Shown here piece by piece: positions 54,977-64,000 of a stretch of DNA of 64,000 nucleotides; positions within the stretch are counted from its first letter, which is position 1; each line of letters opens with the position of its first letter. The notes below the pieces were generated by a model that did not search any database, was not told the origin of the DNA, and saw only the letters and a program-made list of their open reading frames with translations. Origin of the DNA: Oleispira antarctica RB-8 (lineage in GTDB: Bacteria > Pseudomonadota > Gammaproteobacteria > Pseudomonadales > Oceanobacteraceae); NCBI GenBank assembly GCA_000967895.1, contig FO203512.1:2255350-2319349 (forward strand). Reading direction: 5' to 3'. Position numbers and translations under genes: made by a program.

Positions 54977-56158
54977 TTACTGACTCATTTTTTTCATAGC
55001 TTTCTCAAGTCCTTCTAAAGTCAGAGGATACATTTCATCTTCCACAATCTGCTTAATTGCGCCCAATGATCCTCCATTACCCCAGTGACTCTCAGGTGCT
55101 GGATTAATCCATACCACCTTATCAAACTTGTCTTTCACTCGCTGCAGCCAAACAGCTCCTGCTTCATCATTCCAATGCTCAACACTGCCGCCCGTATGCG
55201 TCACTTCATAAGGTGCCATCATCGCATCACCAATAAAGATAACTTTATAATCACGGCCAAATTTATTCAGCAAATCCCAAGTCATTGTCTGTTCATTGGT
55301 ACGACGAATATTATTTTTCCAAACTGACTCATATAAGCAGTTATGAAAATAAAACGTTTCCATGTGCTTAAACTCAGTTCTAGCCGCAGAGAATAGCTCT
55401 TCACAGACTTTGACATGAGGGTCCATCGAACCACCGATATCAAAAAACAATAATACTTTCACCGCATTATGACGTTCAGGCACCAGCTTTAAATCTAAAT
55501 AACCAGCATTTCTTGCGGTACTTGCAATCGTATCGTCTAGATCTAAGGTATCAGCCGCGCCGGTGCGAGCAAACTTGCGCAAACGGCGTAAAGCAACTTT
55601 GATATTACGAATACCGAGTTGAATTGAATCATCTAGGTCGCGATAATTACGTTTTTCCCAAACCTTAACCGCCTTCTTATGTCGAGACTGCCCCTGCTCA
55701 ATACGAAAACCTTCAGGATTAAAACCATTAGCACCAAAAGGTGATGTCCCCCCCGTACCAATATTTTTATTACCACCCTGATGACGTTTCTTCTGATTTT
55801 CCAGACGCTCTTTGAAGGCCTTAATAATTTCGTCTAGGCCACCCAAGTCTTTAATCTTATCCATTTCCTCTTGAGTCATGATGCGTTCCATCTCTTTACG
55901 CATCCAATCATCAGGAATACTAGGATCATCCATCGCAAGATCTAAGTTATCAATGCCTTCGAAATAATGAGCGAATGCTTTATCAAACTTATCGTAATGG
56001 CGCTCATCTTTAACCAGACACAGCTTCGCCAACGCATAAAAATCATCTAGGTCCGCAAACGATAAATGACCTTCTAGCGCGGCGACTAAATCCAAATATT
56101 CACCGACGGAACAAGGCACTTTCGCCTTGCGTACCGTCATAAAAAAATCAATAAGCAT
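54977..56158 (-). CDS. VWA-domain protein of the CoxE-like family
   Basis: 393 residues, cytosolic (no signal or helix). A helical N-terminus is followed by a basic middle with Gly-rich linker (GGTSPFGANGFNPEG) and a C-terminal von Willebrand A domain. Its metal site reads FFDIGGSMD, with Gly for the first Ser, as is usual in this family. A perfect AGGAGG lies before the ATG. It is coupled to a MoxR ATPase 23 bases upstream; such pairs act as metal-insertion or assembly chaperones, with the client unknown. Confidence 0.9.
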   Translation of the reverse strand: MLIDFFMTVRKAKVPCSVGEYLDLVAALEGHLSFADLDDFYALAKLCLVKDERHYDKFDKAFAHYFEGIDNLDLAMDDPSIPDDWMRKEMERIMTQEEMDKIKDLGGLDEIIKAFKERLENQKKRHQGGNKNIGTGGTSPFGANGFNPEGFRIEQGQSRHKKAVKVWEKRNYRDLDDSIQLGIRNIKVALRRLRKFARTGAADTLDLDDTIASTARNAGYLDLKLVPERHNAVKVLLFFDIGGSMDPHVKVCEELFSAARTEFKHMETFYFHNCLYESVWKNNIRRTNEQTMTWDLLNKFGRDYKVIFIGDAMMAPYEVTHTGGSVEHWNDEAGAVWLQRVKDKFDKVVWINPAPESHWGNGGSLGAIKQIVEDEMYPLTLEGLEKAMKKMSQ

Positions 56159-56181
56159 AACTACCTCCTAAGCCTGAGCGC

Positions 56182-57024
56182 TTAACCGCGGCGACGGCTC
56201 ATGAAGGCCAATTTTTCTAACAACATAACGTCTTGCTCATTTTTTACCAAAGCACCAGCCATGGGCGGAATGGCTTTTGTTCTATCAGTATCACGCAAAA
56301 GATCAACGCCGATCTCGTCAGCCATCAATAACTTAAGCCAATCGATCAATTCAGACGTGGATGGCTTTTTCTTCAAACCAGGAACTTTACGAACATCAAA
56401 GAATACTTCCATTGCTTCTTTTACAAGAGACGCTTGGATGTTTGGATAATGAACATCAACGATCTTCATCATGGTTTCTTTAGAAGGGAAATCGATATAG
56501 TGGAAAAAACAACGACGTAAGAAAGCATCAGGTAATTCTTTCTCGTTATTACTAGTGATCAAAATAATAGGACGATGCTTAGCCACAATACGCTGTTGTG
56601 TTTCGTAGCAATAGAACTCCATTTTATCGAGTTCTAATAACAAATCATTTGGAAATTCGATATCGGCTTTATCGATTTCGTCAATCAATAATACAACGGG
56701 CTTATCGGCATCAAAGGCTTCCCAAAGCTTTCCCTTAACAATGTAGTTCTTGATGTCATGAACTTTATCGTTGCCGAGTTGAGAATCACGCAAACGGGAT
56801 ACAGCATCATATTCGTATAAGCCTTGATGCGCTTTTGTTGTACTTTTAATGTGCCACTGGATTAGTTCAGTACCTAAAGATTCTGCTAACTGCTCCGCAA
56901 GCATAGTTTTACCGGTGCCAGGCTCTCCTTTTAATAATAATGGACGCTGCAGAGTAATGGATGCATTAACAGCCATCTGTAACTCAGGCGTTGCAACATA
57001 TTCACTAGTACCTTGGAACTTCAT
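56182..57024 (-). CDS. MoxR-family AAA+ ATPase
   Basis: 280 residues from the ATG at 57024 (GAGG seven bases before), giving the usual start MKFQGTSEYVATPELQ. Walker A is KGEPGTGKTMLAEQLAE, Walker B VVLLIDEIDKAD, sensor ITSNNEKELPDAFLRRC. It works with the downstream VWA protein. Confidence 0.94.
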   Translation of the reverse strand: MKFQGTSEYVATPELQMAVNASITLQRPLLLKGEPGTGKTMLAEQLAESLGTELIQWHIKSTTKAHQGLYEYDAVSRLRDSQLGNDKVHDIKNYIVKGKLWEAFDADKPVVLLIDEIDKADIEFPNDLLLELDKMEFYCYETQQRIVAKHRPIILITSNNEKELPDAFLRRCFFHYIDFPSKETMMKIVDVHYPNIQASLVKEAMEVFFDVRKVPGLKKKPSTSELIDWLKLLMADEIGVDLLRDTDRTKAIPPMAGALVKNEQDVMLLEKLAFMSRRRG

Positions 57025-57116
57025 AATAGCCTCACACTGAAAAATCGAATACATAAAATTTGCCGCAGTATATAGCGACGATAGCCCTTGCAGCAAGACT
57101 CTTAATTCTGCTAGCT

Positions 57117-58955
57117 CTACTGACTGGCCAACCGTAATAACAAATCACTACCCAATAAAGGTTTCGCTAAAAAGTAGCCTTGCAGACGATCACAACCGAG
57201 CGCTTCCAGCTTTAATTGAGTCGCCCTATCTTCAACCCCTTCAGCGACCACTTCGACGCCCAGTCCTTTGCACATGGCAATAATCGTTTCGACAATCACC
57301 TGATCTTCATGGCTATAACAAAGCTCTTGAATAAATGAACGATCAATCTTCAGCTCTGAAACCGGCATTTTTTTCAGATAAGCCAGTGACGAGAATCCGG
57401 TTCCAAAATCATCCAAAGCAATACGAATACCCAGTGCGGTCAAGCAGCGCAAAAAATCCAATGAACGCCTAGGCTTTTTCAACAAGACTGTTTCTGTGAC
57501 TTCTAAAATAAGCTGCCCTGCAGGAATATCATAAAGCTCAAGCTGCTGAGCAATATCTTGTAGTAAATTATTTTGCCAAAGGTTGAGTGTTGAAAGATTG
57601 ATCGAAAGAGTTATTTCAAAACCCGCAGTTAAGACCTTCTGATATTGTGAGAAAGCATGGCTTATTACCCAATGTGTCAATGGCTGAATGAGGCCAGTTT
57701 GTTCCGCCAATGCGACTATTTCATCAGCAGGTAAAGGACCATAAATAGGATGATTCCAGCGCAGTAATACCTCAACACCTAAGATTTTACCGCTCCGACA
57801 ATCAAACTGAGGCTGGTAATGTAAAAACAAGCCTTGATCACAGGCGATTGCGTTGCGCAAATCCGCGACTAGCGTGAGTTTTTTCTGACTGTATCGGTCT
57901 GCTTTCTCGCTATACCCAGCCCAAGGCTGTTTTTCTTGCTCTGCAAACTCCAACGCGACATGCGCTCGTCGCATCCATGACGTCACATCATCGTCGACCA
58001 ACGTCGATGCAAAACCCACGGAAATAGGGGTCTCGATCTGCATCCCTTGATAATGTAACGGCTGGCTAGAGTCTGTAAGCAACTGCTCAATAATTTCCTC
58101 CAGTCGATATGCCTGAGTATCTTTTAAAGCGATCGTAAAGTGCGTTCTATCCAGCAGAGCAACCGGACCTGCCTGATCATAAAGGCCGTATTGAAGGGGT
58201 ATTATTTCAACATAACGCTGACACAGAGCTGAAAAGCGCAAGGCCATTTCAACCAGTATTTCATCTGCACGAGAATGGCCTAGCGTATTATTGATTTCAT
58301 TGAATTGATGCAAGTGGAAAATGGCTAAGGTCTTATTTTCATACAGATCACGATTATTATCTGTAAAAAAACCTTCTAAAACCTTGTGTAAAAAAATACG
58401 ATTGGGTAAGCGTGAATGATATTCATGATGCGCCTGAAAATGTAATTCCTGCTCCACCTGATTACGCTGTAATATTTCGGACTGAAGCGCCTTTACACTT
58501 AACTGCAAGCGATGATCGAAAAACCGCTCTCGATTAGCAGCATCATAATTAGAATTGGATAATTGCATTAAGTTGTTAATACTGACCGCCACCTGAGCGG
58601 TTACAAAAGGCGTCCGAATATAATCATTAGCGCCTTTCTCTAGCGCTCGATCAACCCCTTCGCACTGCTTTCCACCACTGATAATAATGGGGACTAAATA
58701 GCCCTGCGGCTGCAAACGCAACCATTCAACGATTGATTCTGCCGAGCCACAAGGAACATCAAAATCTAAAACAAGTAGATCGGGGAGAAAAGAGAGAAAA
58801 TGAGATTTGAAATCGTGATAGTCAACCAAGCTACAAACCTGCTCAATGGCCAAGGAGCTTAGAATTCTAGAAAGTAGATTTCTATTAGTGTCCTGACCAT
58901 CAACAACAAGTACCTTTGCTGACTGTGTTCGTAATAGGGATGATAATGGCAACAT
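57117..58955 (-). CDS. Receiver - degenerate GGDEF - EAL protein (probable cyclic di-GMP phosphodiesterase)
   Basis: 612 residues, cytosolic. The receiver (about 13-130) has the phospho-acceptor in LLVLDFDVP, but the second acid of the pocket is Gly (VVDGQD) and the usual Lys is Thr (DYIRTPF). The GGDEF domain (about 180-340) has LDRTHF where GGDEF should be, so no cyclase activity is expected. The EAL domain (about 360-610) keeps catalytic residues: EVLLRW, NLS, EVTET, DDFGTGFSSL, LKIDRSF, EGVED and QGYFLAKP. It could modulate the PilZ-containing hydrolase elsewhere in this window. Confidence 0.92.
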   Translation of the reverse strand: MLPLSSLLRTQSAKVLVVDGQDTNRNLLSRILSSLAIEQVCSLVDYHDFKSHFLSFLPDLLVLDFDVPCGSAESIVEWLRLQPQGYLVPIIISGGKQCEGVDRALEKGANDYIRTPFVTAQVAVSINNLMQLSNSNYDAANRERFFDHRLQLSVKALQSEILQRNQVEQELHFQAHHEYHSRLPNRIFLHKVLEGFFTDNNRDLYENKTLAIFHLHQFNEINNTLGHSRADEILVEMALRFSALCQRYVEIIPLQYGLYDQAGPVALLDRTHFTIALKDTQAYRLEEIIEQLLTDSSQPLHYQGMQIETPISVGFASTLVDDDVTSWMRRAHVALEFAEQEKQPWAGYSEKADRYSQKKLTLVADLRNAIACDQGLFLHYQPQFDCRSGKILGVEVLLRWNHPIYGPLPADEIVALAEQTGLIQPLTHWVISHAFSQYQKVLTAGFEITLSINLSTLNLWQNNLLQDIAQQLELYDIPAGQLILEVTETVLLKKPRRSLDFLRCLTALGIRIALDDFGTGFSSLAYLKKMPVSELKIDRSFIQELCYSHEDQVIVETIIAMCKGLGVEVVAEGVEDRATQLKLEALGCDRLQGYFLAKPLLGSDLLLRLASQ

Positions 58956-59030
58956 CGAGAAAATAGACCAAAACTGATTTGCTCAATTCTATGCCATTCA
59001 AGTCACGAAAGACAATCACTACTCCTCTTT

Positions 59031-61298
59031 TTACTTAGTTCCTTCATCACCCTCTTTACTTGCATTTTTATCATTATCAAATTCGCCCCAAGAGTCCTCA
59101 TCCGTATCAACATCATCCGGGTCTATAGAGAAATCTTCATCAAAGCTATCAGTCGCATCACTGCCTTCTGTATCGACTGAGGCAGAAGCCTCCTCAGAAA
59201 ATGATATTTCTTCTTCACCAATTTCATCCAGAGAATCAAAGTCTCCAGCAAAATCATCTTCCAAATCTTCTAGGTCAGCAATCACTCCTTCTGCCTCGAT
59301 ATTGGTTTGAGCATCGACTGCGAGCGTTGATTTACGCAACATAAACCACCATACCCCAGCGCCAATAACAGCAACGTTCAACAAACCAATAAGCAAATAA
59401 ACCCACCAAGCTAAGCCTTCCTCCTCACCAGCCACTTCGCGCTCATTATCCGTAAGTGATTCATCAACAGGTTCTTCTTTGGTGACATCATCGATGTCAA
59501 TTTTTGGAACAATACTCTCTTCCACTGCTTCTTCAGGCTCATCCTCAACGACAGCACTGTCGTCTGCAGCACTTTCATCAATGCTACTATCGGCACTCTC
59601 ATTTAAGTTTTCACTTACAACGTTGCCGTCATTAGATTCAACAGCATCATTATTTTCACCCTCTACTATTTTATCAGCGACTTCAGATTCAGCGTTTTCA
59701 GATGGAATGGGCAGATCAAACACAATACTTTCTGGCTTAACCTTAAAATTCTTACCACTTTGAGTGACACCACGCACATTCAAATCAACGCGATACTGGC
59801 CTGGCCCTTTCGTCTCCTCAATTTCACTAACCCAAGCTTGTGCCTGTTCATCAAAAATAACCGATTGAATGATCGTATTGTCATCAGGGCTTTTTATTTT
59901 TGCAATAACTCGAGAACGTTCGATATCCAGATTATCTGACAACCCTCTCACTTCAATGCGATATACGCCCTTGCTAGTATCGGCACGATGAGTAATTTCA
60001 ACAGGCTGAATCATGGTCATTGAAAAGCTTCGCTTACGCTGAAACGTTCTGCCTTCAGCGACAACATCAACCTGATATTGCCCCATTTCCTTCAAACGAT
60101 ATAAACCTTCCCGATAAATACCATCTGCTGGAGGACTTTCAGGATCCGAAAGTACCTTACTCCCCTCTCGACCACTCGCAGTAACCACCTTCATGGTTAT
60201 ATCGGTTAAACGCAGAATCTCACTACTATCAACGACATCCCCTTCGTTAGTCAGATTAATCTGAACATCGAGCTTATCACCAGGAAATATCGTCGCTGGA
60301 ATGCCTTTTATTCGCAAGGCTAAATCTGAAAGAATAGTGACTCGATTAGAAGGATCTAGATCAGCCTCAGCAATCCACGTTCCGGCCTCAGGCAGCTTGA
60401 TGGTAATTAGATCGAAACTCACATCTTTATGCCAACGAACAGATGCTGGGTGCTTCATTTCAGTCCAGCGCTCACCACCTGGGGTTAATAACGCCGTCTC
60501 TTGAGCCCCGACTGAAGGCTTAAAAATCAACGCAGTAAACTCATTAACGCTGCCATCAATGACAAATGTATTATCTTCCATAGGAACTTGTTCGGCAGGG
60601 ATCGCCTGATCGAAGGCACGCAAAAAAGCCTTCATTAATGCTTCAGCATCTTGCGCTTCAGAATATAACCCGTCGGTTTCTAAAGCGATTTCTTGCAATA
60701 AGTTTTTATCCGCTAAATCGGATAACGCCAAGGTGTGTATATTCGCCCCGGCGACGCGGTATTTACCCAATACCTGCGACATCAATTTTTTACGTTCTTG
60801 AGTATTTATTTGCTCTGCATTGGCCGCCCCAGCCTCCGCCATATCGATTTTACCGTCTGTTAATAAAATAATACTCTGCTGAAAACCACTATCAGCACTA
60901 AGGCCCCAAGCGGCATCATTCAATGCCCCAGACAAATTAGTCTGTAAACCGAATGAAGAAATTTTTAAAGCAGATGTTTTAGCCTGACTACGCCAAACAT
61001 CGTCTACCTTAGCAACAGGCACTAGATTATTGACGTAACGACCAAAGGTCCAAATACCAGCTTGAGCGCCCTCGGGCATTAATTCTAATAACAAATTAAG
61101 CGCTGGAATGCGTAGATCATTGGGATCGGTTTGCTTCATGCTGCCAGAGATATCAACAACGATTCGCACATCGTATGGCAGGGCTTTATTATCACCCTCT
61201 GCTGCTGATGTGGCTGTCGAAACTCCAACCCATAAAATGCTAGATAGTAAAAGGAAGGCGGTAAGCCTTCCCCCCGAAGACATAAGGTCTCTGAACAT
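59031..61298 (-). CDS. Large membrane-anchored VWA protein
   Basis: 755 residues. Signal peptide (LTAFLLLSSILWVGVSTATSA), VWA domain with an intact metal site (VDISGSMK near 50, LTDGKIDM), then about 300 residues of beta-sandwich-like segments, and an acidic Ser/Glu-rich linker. A single transmembrane helix (WWVYLLIGLLNVAVIGAGVWWFML, about 640-663) precedes a strongly acidic cytosolic tail. The VWA part would face the periplasm. It is 26 bases after the winged-helix membrane protein gene. Confidence 0.88.
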   Translation of the reverse strand: MFRDLMSSGGRLTAFLLLSSILWVGVSTATSAAEGDNKALPYDVRIVVDISGSMKQTDPNDLRIPALNLLLELMPEGAQAGIWTFGRYVNNLVPVAKVDDVWRSQAKTSALKISSFGLQTNLSGALNDAAWGLSADSGFQQSIILLTDGKIDMAEAGAANAEQINTQERKKLMSQVLGKYRVAGANIHTLALSDLADKNLLQEIALETDGLYSEAQDAEALMKAFLRAFDQAIPAEQVPMEDNTFVIDGSVNEFTALIFKPSVGAQETALLTPGGERWTEMKHPASVRWHKDVSFDLITIKLPEAGTWIAEADLDPSNRVTILSDLALRIKGIPATIFPGDKLDVQINLTNEGDVVDSSEILRLTDITMKVVTASGREGSKVLSDPESPPADGIYREGLYRLKEMGQYQVDVVAEGRTFQRKRSFSMTMIQPVEITHRADTSKGVYRIEVRGLSDNLDIERSRVIAKIKSPDDNTIIQSVIFDEQAQAWVSEIEETKGPGQYRVDLNVRGVTQSGKNFKVKPESIVFDLPIPSENAESEVADKIVEGENNDAVESNDGNVVSENLNESADSSIDESAADDSAVVEDEPEEAVEESIVPKIDIDDVTKEEPVDESLTDNEREVAGEEEGLAWWVYLLIGLLNVAVIGAGVWWFMLRKSTLAVDAQTNIEAEGVIADLEDLEDDFAGDFDSLDEIGEEEISFSEEASASVDTEGSDATDSFDEDFSIDPDDVDTDEDSWGEFDNDKNASKEGDEGTK

Positions 61299-61324
61299 TT
61301 CAGAACTCCACCAGGGGAAATAAC

Positions 61325-61993
61325 TTATAACGTTGACTCTAAAACACGACGGCCATTTTCAGTAATGTGCCAGCGTACTCCCTCTTTACTACTCACCTTG
61401 CCCGCTAAACTGCGCACGGTAAGAACATTAAGGGTTTTTAAAACCGTGCTTTCATCTTGATTCACTTCACGGCACAAGCCCGCCAACGAGCGGAAAATAA
61501 AGCGCCCACTAGAGAGTATTTTCAAAACACTGGTCGACGTAACGTCCAACTCATCTTGCATTGTTAAAATACTAGGATCATGAGCATGAACATCCTGCTC
61601 TGTTTCCGTATCAATCAATGGCAGCAAGTTAGTTCGAATCATACGTAAATCTTGCTGTACTTCTTCAACACGCTGCTTAGCAACTTGTGCTTCGTTGAAG
61701 ATACGATCCGATAAATTATCAATCACAAATCGTGACAATAATGCCGAGATCAAACAAAAACCGGTAAAGATCAATAATCTTGAAGGGTCACCTTGGCTTT
61801 CAAGCACCAGCTCACTATTAACTAAATCAAGCACAACTGGCACCAAGAATGACGCGCCAACACCCACCACTAAAAAACGAGGCAGACTTGACGCATCCGG
61901 ATCTTTTTCACCGTATAGATAATAATTAACTAAGCCGCCAAAAATACCGGCGAGTAACATGACGGTTGCCATGATAAAAATATGATTTGCCAT
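61325..61993 (-). CDS. Membrane protein with C-terminal winged-helix-like domain
   Basis: 222 residues from the ATG at 61993 (GAGAGG seven bases before). Three hydrophobic helices (IFIMATVMLLAGIFGGLVNY, FLVVGVGASFLVPVVLDLV, LIFTGFCLISALLSRFV) precede a coiled-coil (VAKQRVEEVQQDLRMIR). The C-terminus, VLKTLNVLTVRSLAGKVSS and GVRWHITENGRRVLE, looks like a winged helix. It resembles proteins annotated as YEATS-associated, from memory. It pairs with the VWA gene downstream. Confidence 0.75.
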   Translation of the reverse strand: MANHIFIMATVMLLAGIFGGLVNYYLYGEKDPDASSLPRFLVVGVGASFLVPVVLDLVNSELVLESQGDPSRLLIFTGFCLISALLSRFVIDNLSDRIFNEAQVAKQRVEEVQQDLRMIRTNLLPLIDTETEQDVHAHDPSILTMQDELDVTSTSVLKILSSGRFIFRSLAGLCREVNQDESTVLKTLNVLTVRSLAGKVSSKEGVRWHITENGRRVLESTL

Positions 61994-62155
61994 CTTTCGA
62001 CCTCTCATCTATTAGAGTGTGAATTAATTTCAGACCCTAAATAAAGCTCCACTAACATTTATAACGCAGCGACATCGAGCGCTCCTTGCTTTAAAACTAG
62101 CAAAGAATCTCAAGTTCGCCACAGTGAAAGAGAAAAAAATCACAAATTTGAATGA

Positions 62156-62186
62156 GTTAGCGTTATTTTTAGTCAATAACGCTAAC
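62156..62186. other. Hairpin after the small membrane protein gene
   Basis: A perfect 11-base stem GTTAGCGTTAT / ATAACGCTAAC with a nine-base loop, eight bases past the stop codon. No clear T-run on the minus strand, so termination is likely but weak. Confidence 0.5.
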
Positions 62187-62193
62187 AAAGACG

Positions 62194-62535
62194 TTAATTC
62201 TGCTGAGAGAATTTAGTCCGTAAGAAGTTAAACAATGACAGGAGAGACATTAGAATTAAGCCTGCGAACAAGCCAACCAACATACAAATAACCGCATCTA
62301 AGATCGGTGCATTATTTTCTAAGAAGGTTCTGAAAATAATAACAAGAAAAGCCGGCGCATAATTTGAAGCCTCCACCGTAAGCGGTGCAGGCGTAAATAA
62401 TAAAACAGCCCCCAAGATCCTTACAATGGATTTCATATCTTTCTGCACTAGCCAAAAAAACATTTTATCCCATGCCCAAAAACAGGCCAACGCAGACACT
62501 GCATACACCAACCACTGAACAACGTTGTCAAACAT
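62194..62535 (-). CDS. Small inner-membrane protein of unknown function
   Basis: 113 residues from the ATG at 62535, which overlaps the ycgN stop (TAATG) behind GGAAAG. It has about four hydrophobic segments (VVQWLVYAVSALACFWAW, ILGAVLLFTPAPLTV, APAFLVIIFRTFL, VICMLVGLFAGLILMSLLSL). It sits in the rnd-ycgL-ycgN operon. I do not know its role. Confidence 0.75.
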   Translation of the reverse strand: MFDNVVQWLVYAVSALACFWAWDKMFFWLVQKDMKSIVRILGAVLLFTPAPLTVEASNYAPAFLVIIFRTFLENNAPILDAVICMLVGLFAGLILMSLLSLFNFLRTKFSQQN

Positions 62536-62978
62536 TAAGCTTTCCATATGATGCGGCTCTGCCACTCCTCCTCAGGAATTTTATCATCTGGTATACCTTT
62601 ACCTTGCAATGATATTCCGGCTTTGTGCACAGAGTCTGGATCGCCACTGATTAAAGGATGCCAATCATATAAAGGCTTACCTTCGGCGACTAAGCGATAG
62701 GCACAAGTATCAGGTAACCAATGAAAGCTATGAGCCTGCTCTGGAGTCAGCCAAATGCACTCAGGCACCTTTTCATTACGAGTTTGATAAACGGTGCAAG
62801 AGCAATCGTTTTTATCCATGTACCGACAATGAACATCGGTGTAGTACACTTCATCAGTATCTTCGTCTTCTAATTTATGCAAACAGCAACGAGCACAGCC
62901 ATCACACAATGACTCCCACTCTTGCTTAGACATTTGCTTTAGGGTTTTAGATTCCCAAAATGGTTTAGCAGCACTCAC
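62535..62978 (-). CDS. ycgN: YcgN-family cysteine-cluster protein
   Basis: 147 residues from a GTG whose GTGA overlaps the ycgL stop. The N-terminal FWESKTL and [20 protein letters not shown] are diagnostic. Further Cys in [16 protein letters not shown] and DTCAYR suggest a zinc or iron-sulfur site. Function unknown. Synteny with rnd and ycgL is conserved. Confidence 0.92.
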   Translation of the reverse strand: MSAAKPFWESKTLKQMSKQEWESLCDGCARCCLHKLEDEDTDEVYYTDVHCRYMDKNDCSCTVYQTRNEKVPECIWLTPEQAHSFHWLPDTCAYRLVAEGKPLYDWHPLISGDPDSVHKAGISLQGKGIPDDKIPEEEWQSRIIWKA

Positions 62979-63268
62979 TCGTCTTTATCTCGCTTGCAAA
63001 ATAAATCTAAGCCTAAGCCCATTTCTTCTTTTGGCGGTGGCAGCTGTAAATAAAAACCCTTTTCTTTGATCGAAGCTAATACGTTTTGCGCGTCGGCACG
63101 GGCAAACTTGCGCTCAGGAGTGATGATCATTTTAGTGACCAGTTCAAGGCTGCCAAATGTATCCAATAAAACCTCAGGCACACGAGACAAATCGTCCGCT
63201 AAAGAAACGTATAAATACGTCTCTTCTTTACGGCGACTTTTATAAATATTACACAACAACTTAGTCAT
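62975..63268 (-). CDS. ycgL: YcgL-domain protein
   Basis: 97 residues: [16 protein letters not shown] at the N-terminus, and LQLPPPKEE near the end, both family signatures. A small cytosolic fold of unknown role encoded directly after RNase D. Confidence 0.9.
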   Translation of the reverse strand: MTKLLCNIYKSRRKEETYLYVSLADDLSRVPEVLLDTFGSLELVTKMIITPERKFARADAQNVLASIKEKGFYLQLPPPKEEMGLGLDLFCKRDKDE

Positions 63269-63285
63269 AACAGCCTATCTAAATT

Positions 63286-64000
63286 CTATTCAATGCCGAT
63301 ATCAGCTTGCTCTAAATTGAGCAACAAATCATCACCGACTTCACTTTTTCGCCAACCCAATAAAGGTTCAGGCAAACTATAAGGGCCGCGAGGATACCCA
63401 GATCGCAATAAGGCTTCCAGTGTTTTCTTTTTCACCAACATATCCGCTGGAATTTCGAGACTGTCAGCACAGGCAGTCACGACTTTTTTCATCACTTTTA
63501 GCTGCTCACTCGCGTGAGGCGCTAGCGGCTTTTGCAAAGCATCAGGCCAGCTTGCTTCTTCAACTAACATCGATTCTGCAATCAAGGCCAAAGCCTCATC
63601 ACCAACCCGCTGACGAGCATGAGCTTTCATGCCTGCTTGCGCTAAATCTCCTTGATGGACCGGCTGATAACGAGCCATATTCCACAAGACGTTATCTGCA
63701 ACAACCTGCGAACGCGGAACATTCCAAATCCGGGCTGTCTGCTCACGCCAAATGGCCACCTGTTGTAAAATATACTGCTCTTGTGGACGTAACTTCCACG
63801 CCAACTTTATCTTGCGATACTGCTGACTATAATCTTCTGTAATCTGACCTAATGCTAGTATGCGAGCACAGTCTTCTTGCCACCACGACAATCGACCCAT
63901 GTCCGTCAGCAATACCATCAATCGCTCGTAACACTGATATAAATAGAAAACATCGGCAACAGCATACTCAACCTGCTTAGGGCGCAAAGGCCTATGCAAC
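63286..64000 (-). CDS. rnd: Ribonuclease D, C-terminal part (N-terminus beyond window)
   Basis: 238 residues visible. The fragment opens with LHRPLRPKQVEYAVADVFYL, which holds the Tyr and Asp of the DEDDy exonuclease motif III. An HRDC nucleic-acid-binding domain follows (QVAIWREQTARIWNVPRSQVVADNVLWNMARYQP), then a second HRDC-like part. RNase D trims tRNA 3' ends. Gene truncated by the window edge, not by mutation. Confidence 0.95.
   Translation of the reverse strand, partial: LHRPLRPKQVEYAVADVFYLYQCYERLMVLLTDMGRLSWWQEDCARILALGQITEDYSQQYRKIKLAWKLRPQEQYILQQVAIWREQTARIWNVPRSQVVADNVLWNMARYQPVHQGDLAQAGMKAHARQRVGDEALALIAESMLVEEASWPDALQKPLAPHASEQLKVMKKVVTACADSLEIPADMLVKKKTLEALLRSGYPRGPYSLPEPLLGWRKSEVGDDLLLNLEQADIGIE

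Noticed and set aside
59479-59763. 94-codon plus-strand Ser-rich frame
   Set aside because: Antisense of the acidic, repetitive linker of the VWA membrane protein.

Overview
This window looks like the chromosome of a moderately AT-rich marine gammaproteobacterium of the Oceanospirillales/Pseudomonadales type. The evidence is block synteny with Pseudomonas, as I remember it: folD-tRNAs-tig; cysS-glnS-ppiB-lpxH; murB-phosphatase-Trm112-lpxK-exbD-exbB-comEC-DUF2062-lol; rnd-ycgL-ycgN; fadD-lipase-MaoC. There is also Gram-negative envelope machinery throughout. Genus-level placement (Oleispira, Thalassolituus or Bermanella-like) would be a guess.

Layout. 1-1.6 kb: C-terminally truncated trigger factor gene and a three-tRNA operon (Pro-Arg-His) with a clear promoter. 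1.9-8.3 kb: folD, cysS, glnS, ppiB, lpxH and a DMT transporter. 8.3-10.6 kb: a small accessory stretch with an unknown tail-anchored protein, a frameshifted IS66-type OrfA remnant not on the supplied ORF list, and an orphan choline/betaine-binding protein. 10.7-21.6 kb: a long minus-strand cell-envelope block (murB, lpxK, msbA, exbBD, comEC, lolD and a single lolC/E-type gene). 21.8-29.4 kb: an unknown secreted protein, an alpha/beta-hydrolase fused to a PilZ-like domain, dinG, gspAB and an outer-membrane protein. 29.6-34.7 kb: malate synthase G, a porin plus miniature PstS-like protein pair, and ferrochelatase.

34.8-36.8 kb: a three-gene cassette encoding a secreted EGKCG-repeat peptide (eight Cys motifs), a DUF692 (MNIO-family) enzyme and a DUF2063 partner. 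This matches the HvfABC/bufferin type of copper-binding modified peptide. 37-44.4 kb: hrpA, fadD, a monoacylglycerol-lipase-like hydrolase and a MaoC hydratase.

44.7-54.2 kb: the most unusual region. It is a ten-gene minus-strand cluster encoding a thioredoxin-fold protein, a small secreted protein, three TPR proteins (two of them lipoproteins), a small secreted protein, one ExbB/TolQ-like protein, two ExbD/TolR-like proteins (one with Asn in place of the proton-carrying Asp) and a TonB/AgmX-type protein with a long Lys-Pro spacer encoded by a hexanucleotide microsatellite. The composition resembles the motor and trans-envelope part of the myxobacterial Agl-Glt gliding machine; its function here is unknown.

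54.3-64 kb: a small unknown gene, a MoxR ATPase plus VWA protein pair, a receiver-GGDEF(degenerate)-EAL protein, a large membrane VWA protein with a membrane winged-helix partner, a small membrane protein, YcgN, YcgL and truncated RNase D. No CRISPR array, prophage, rRNA or intact insertion sequence was found. Many convergent gene pairs end in long perfect-stem hairpins, which act as bidirectional terminators.
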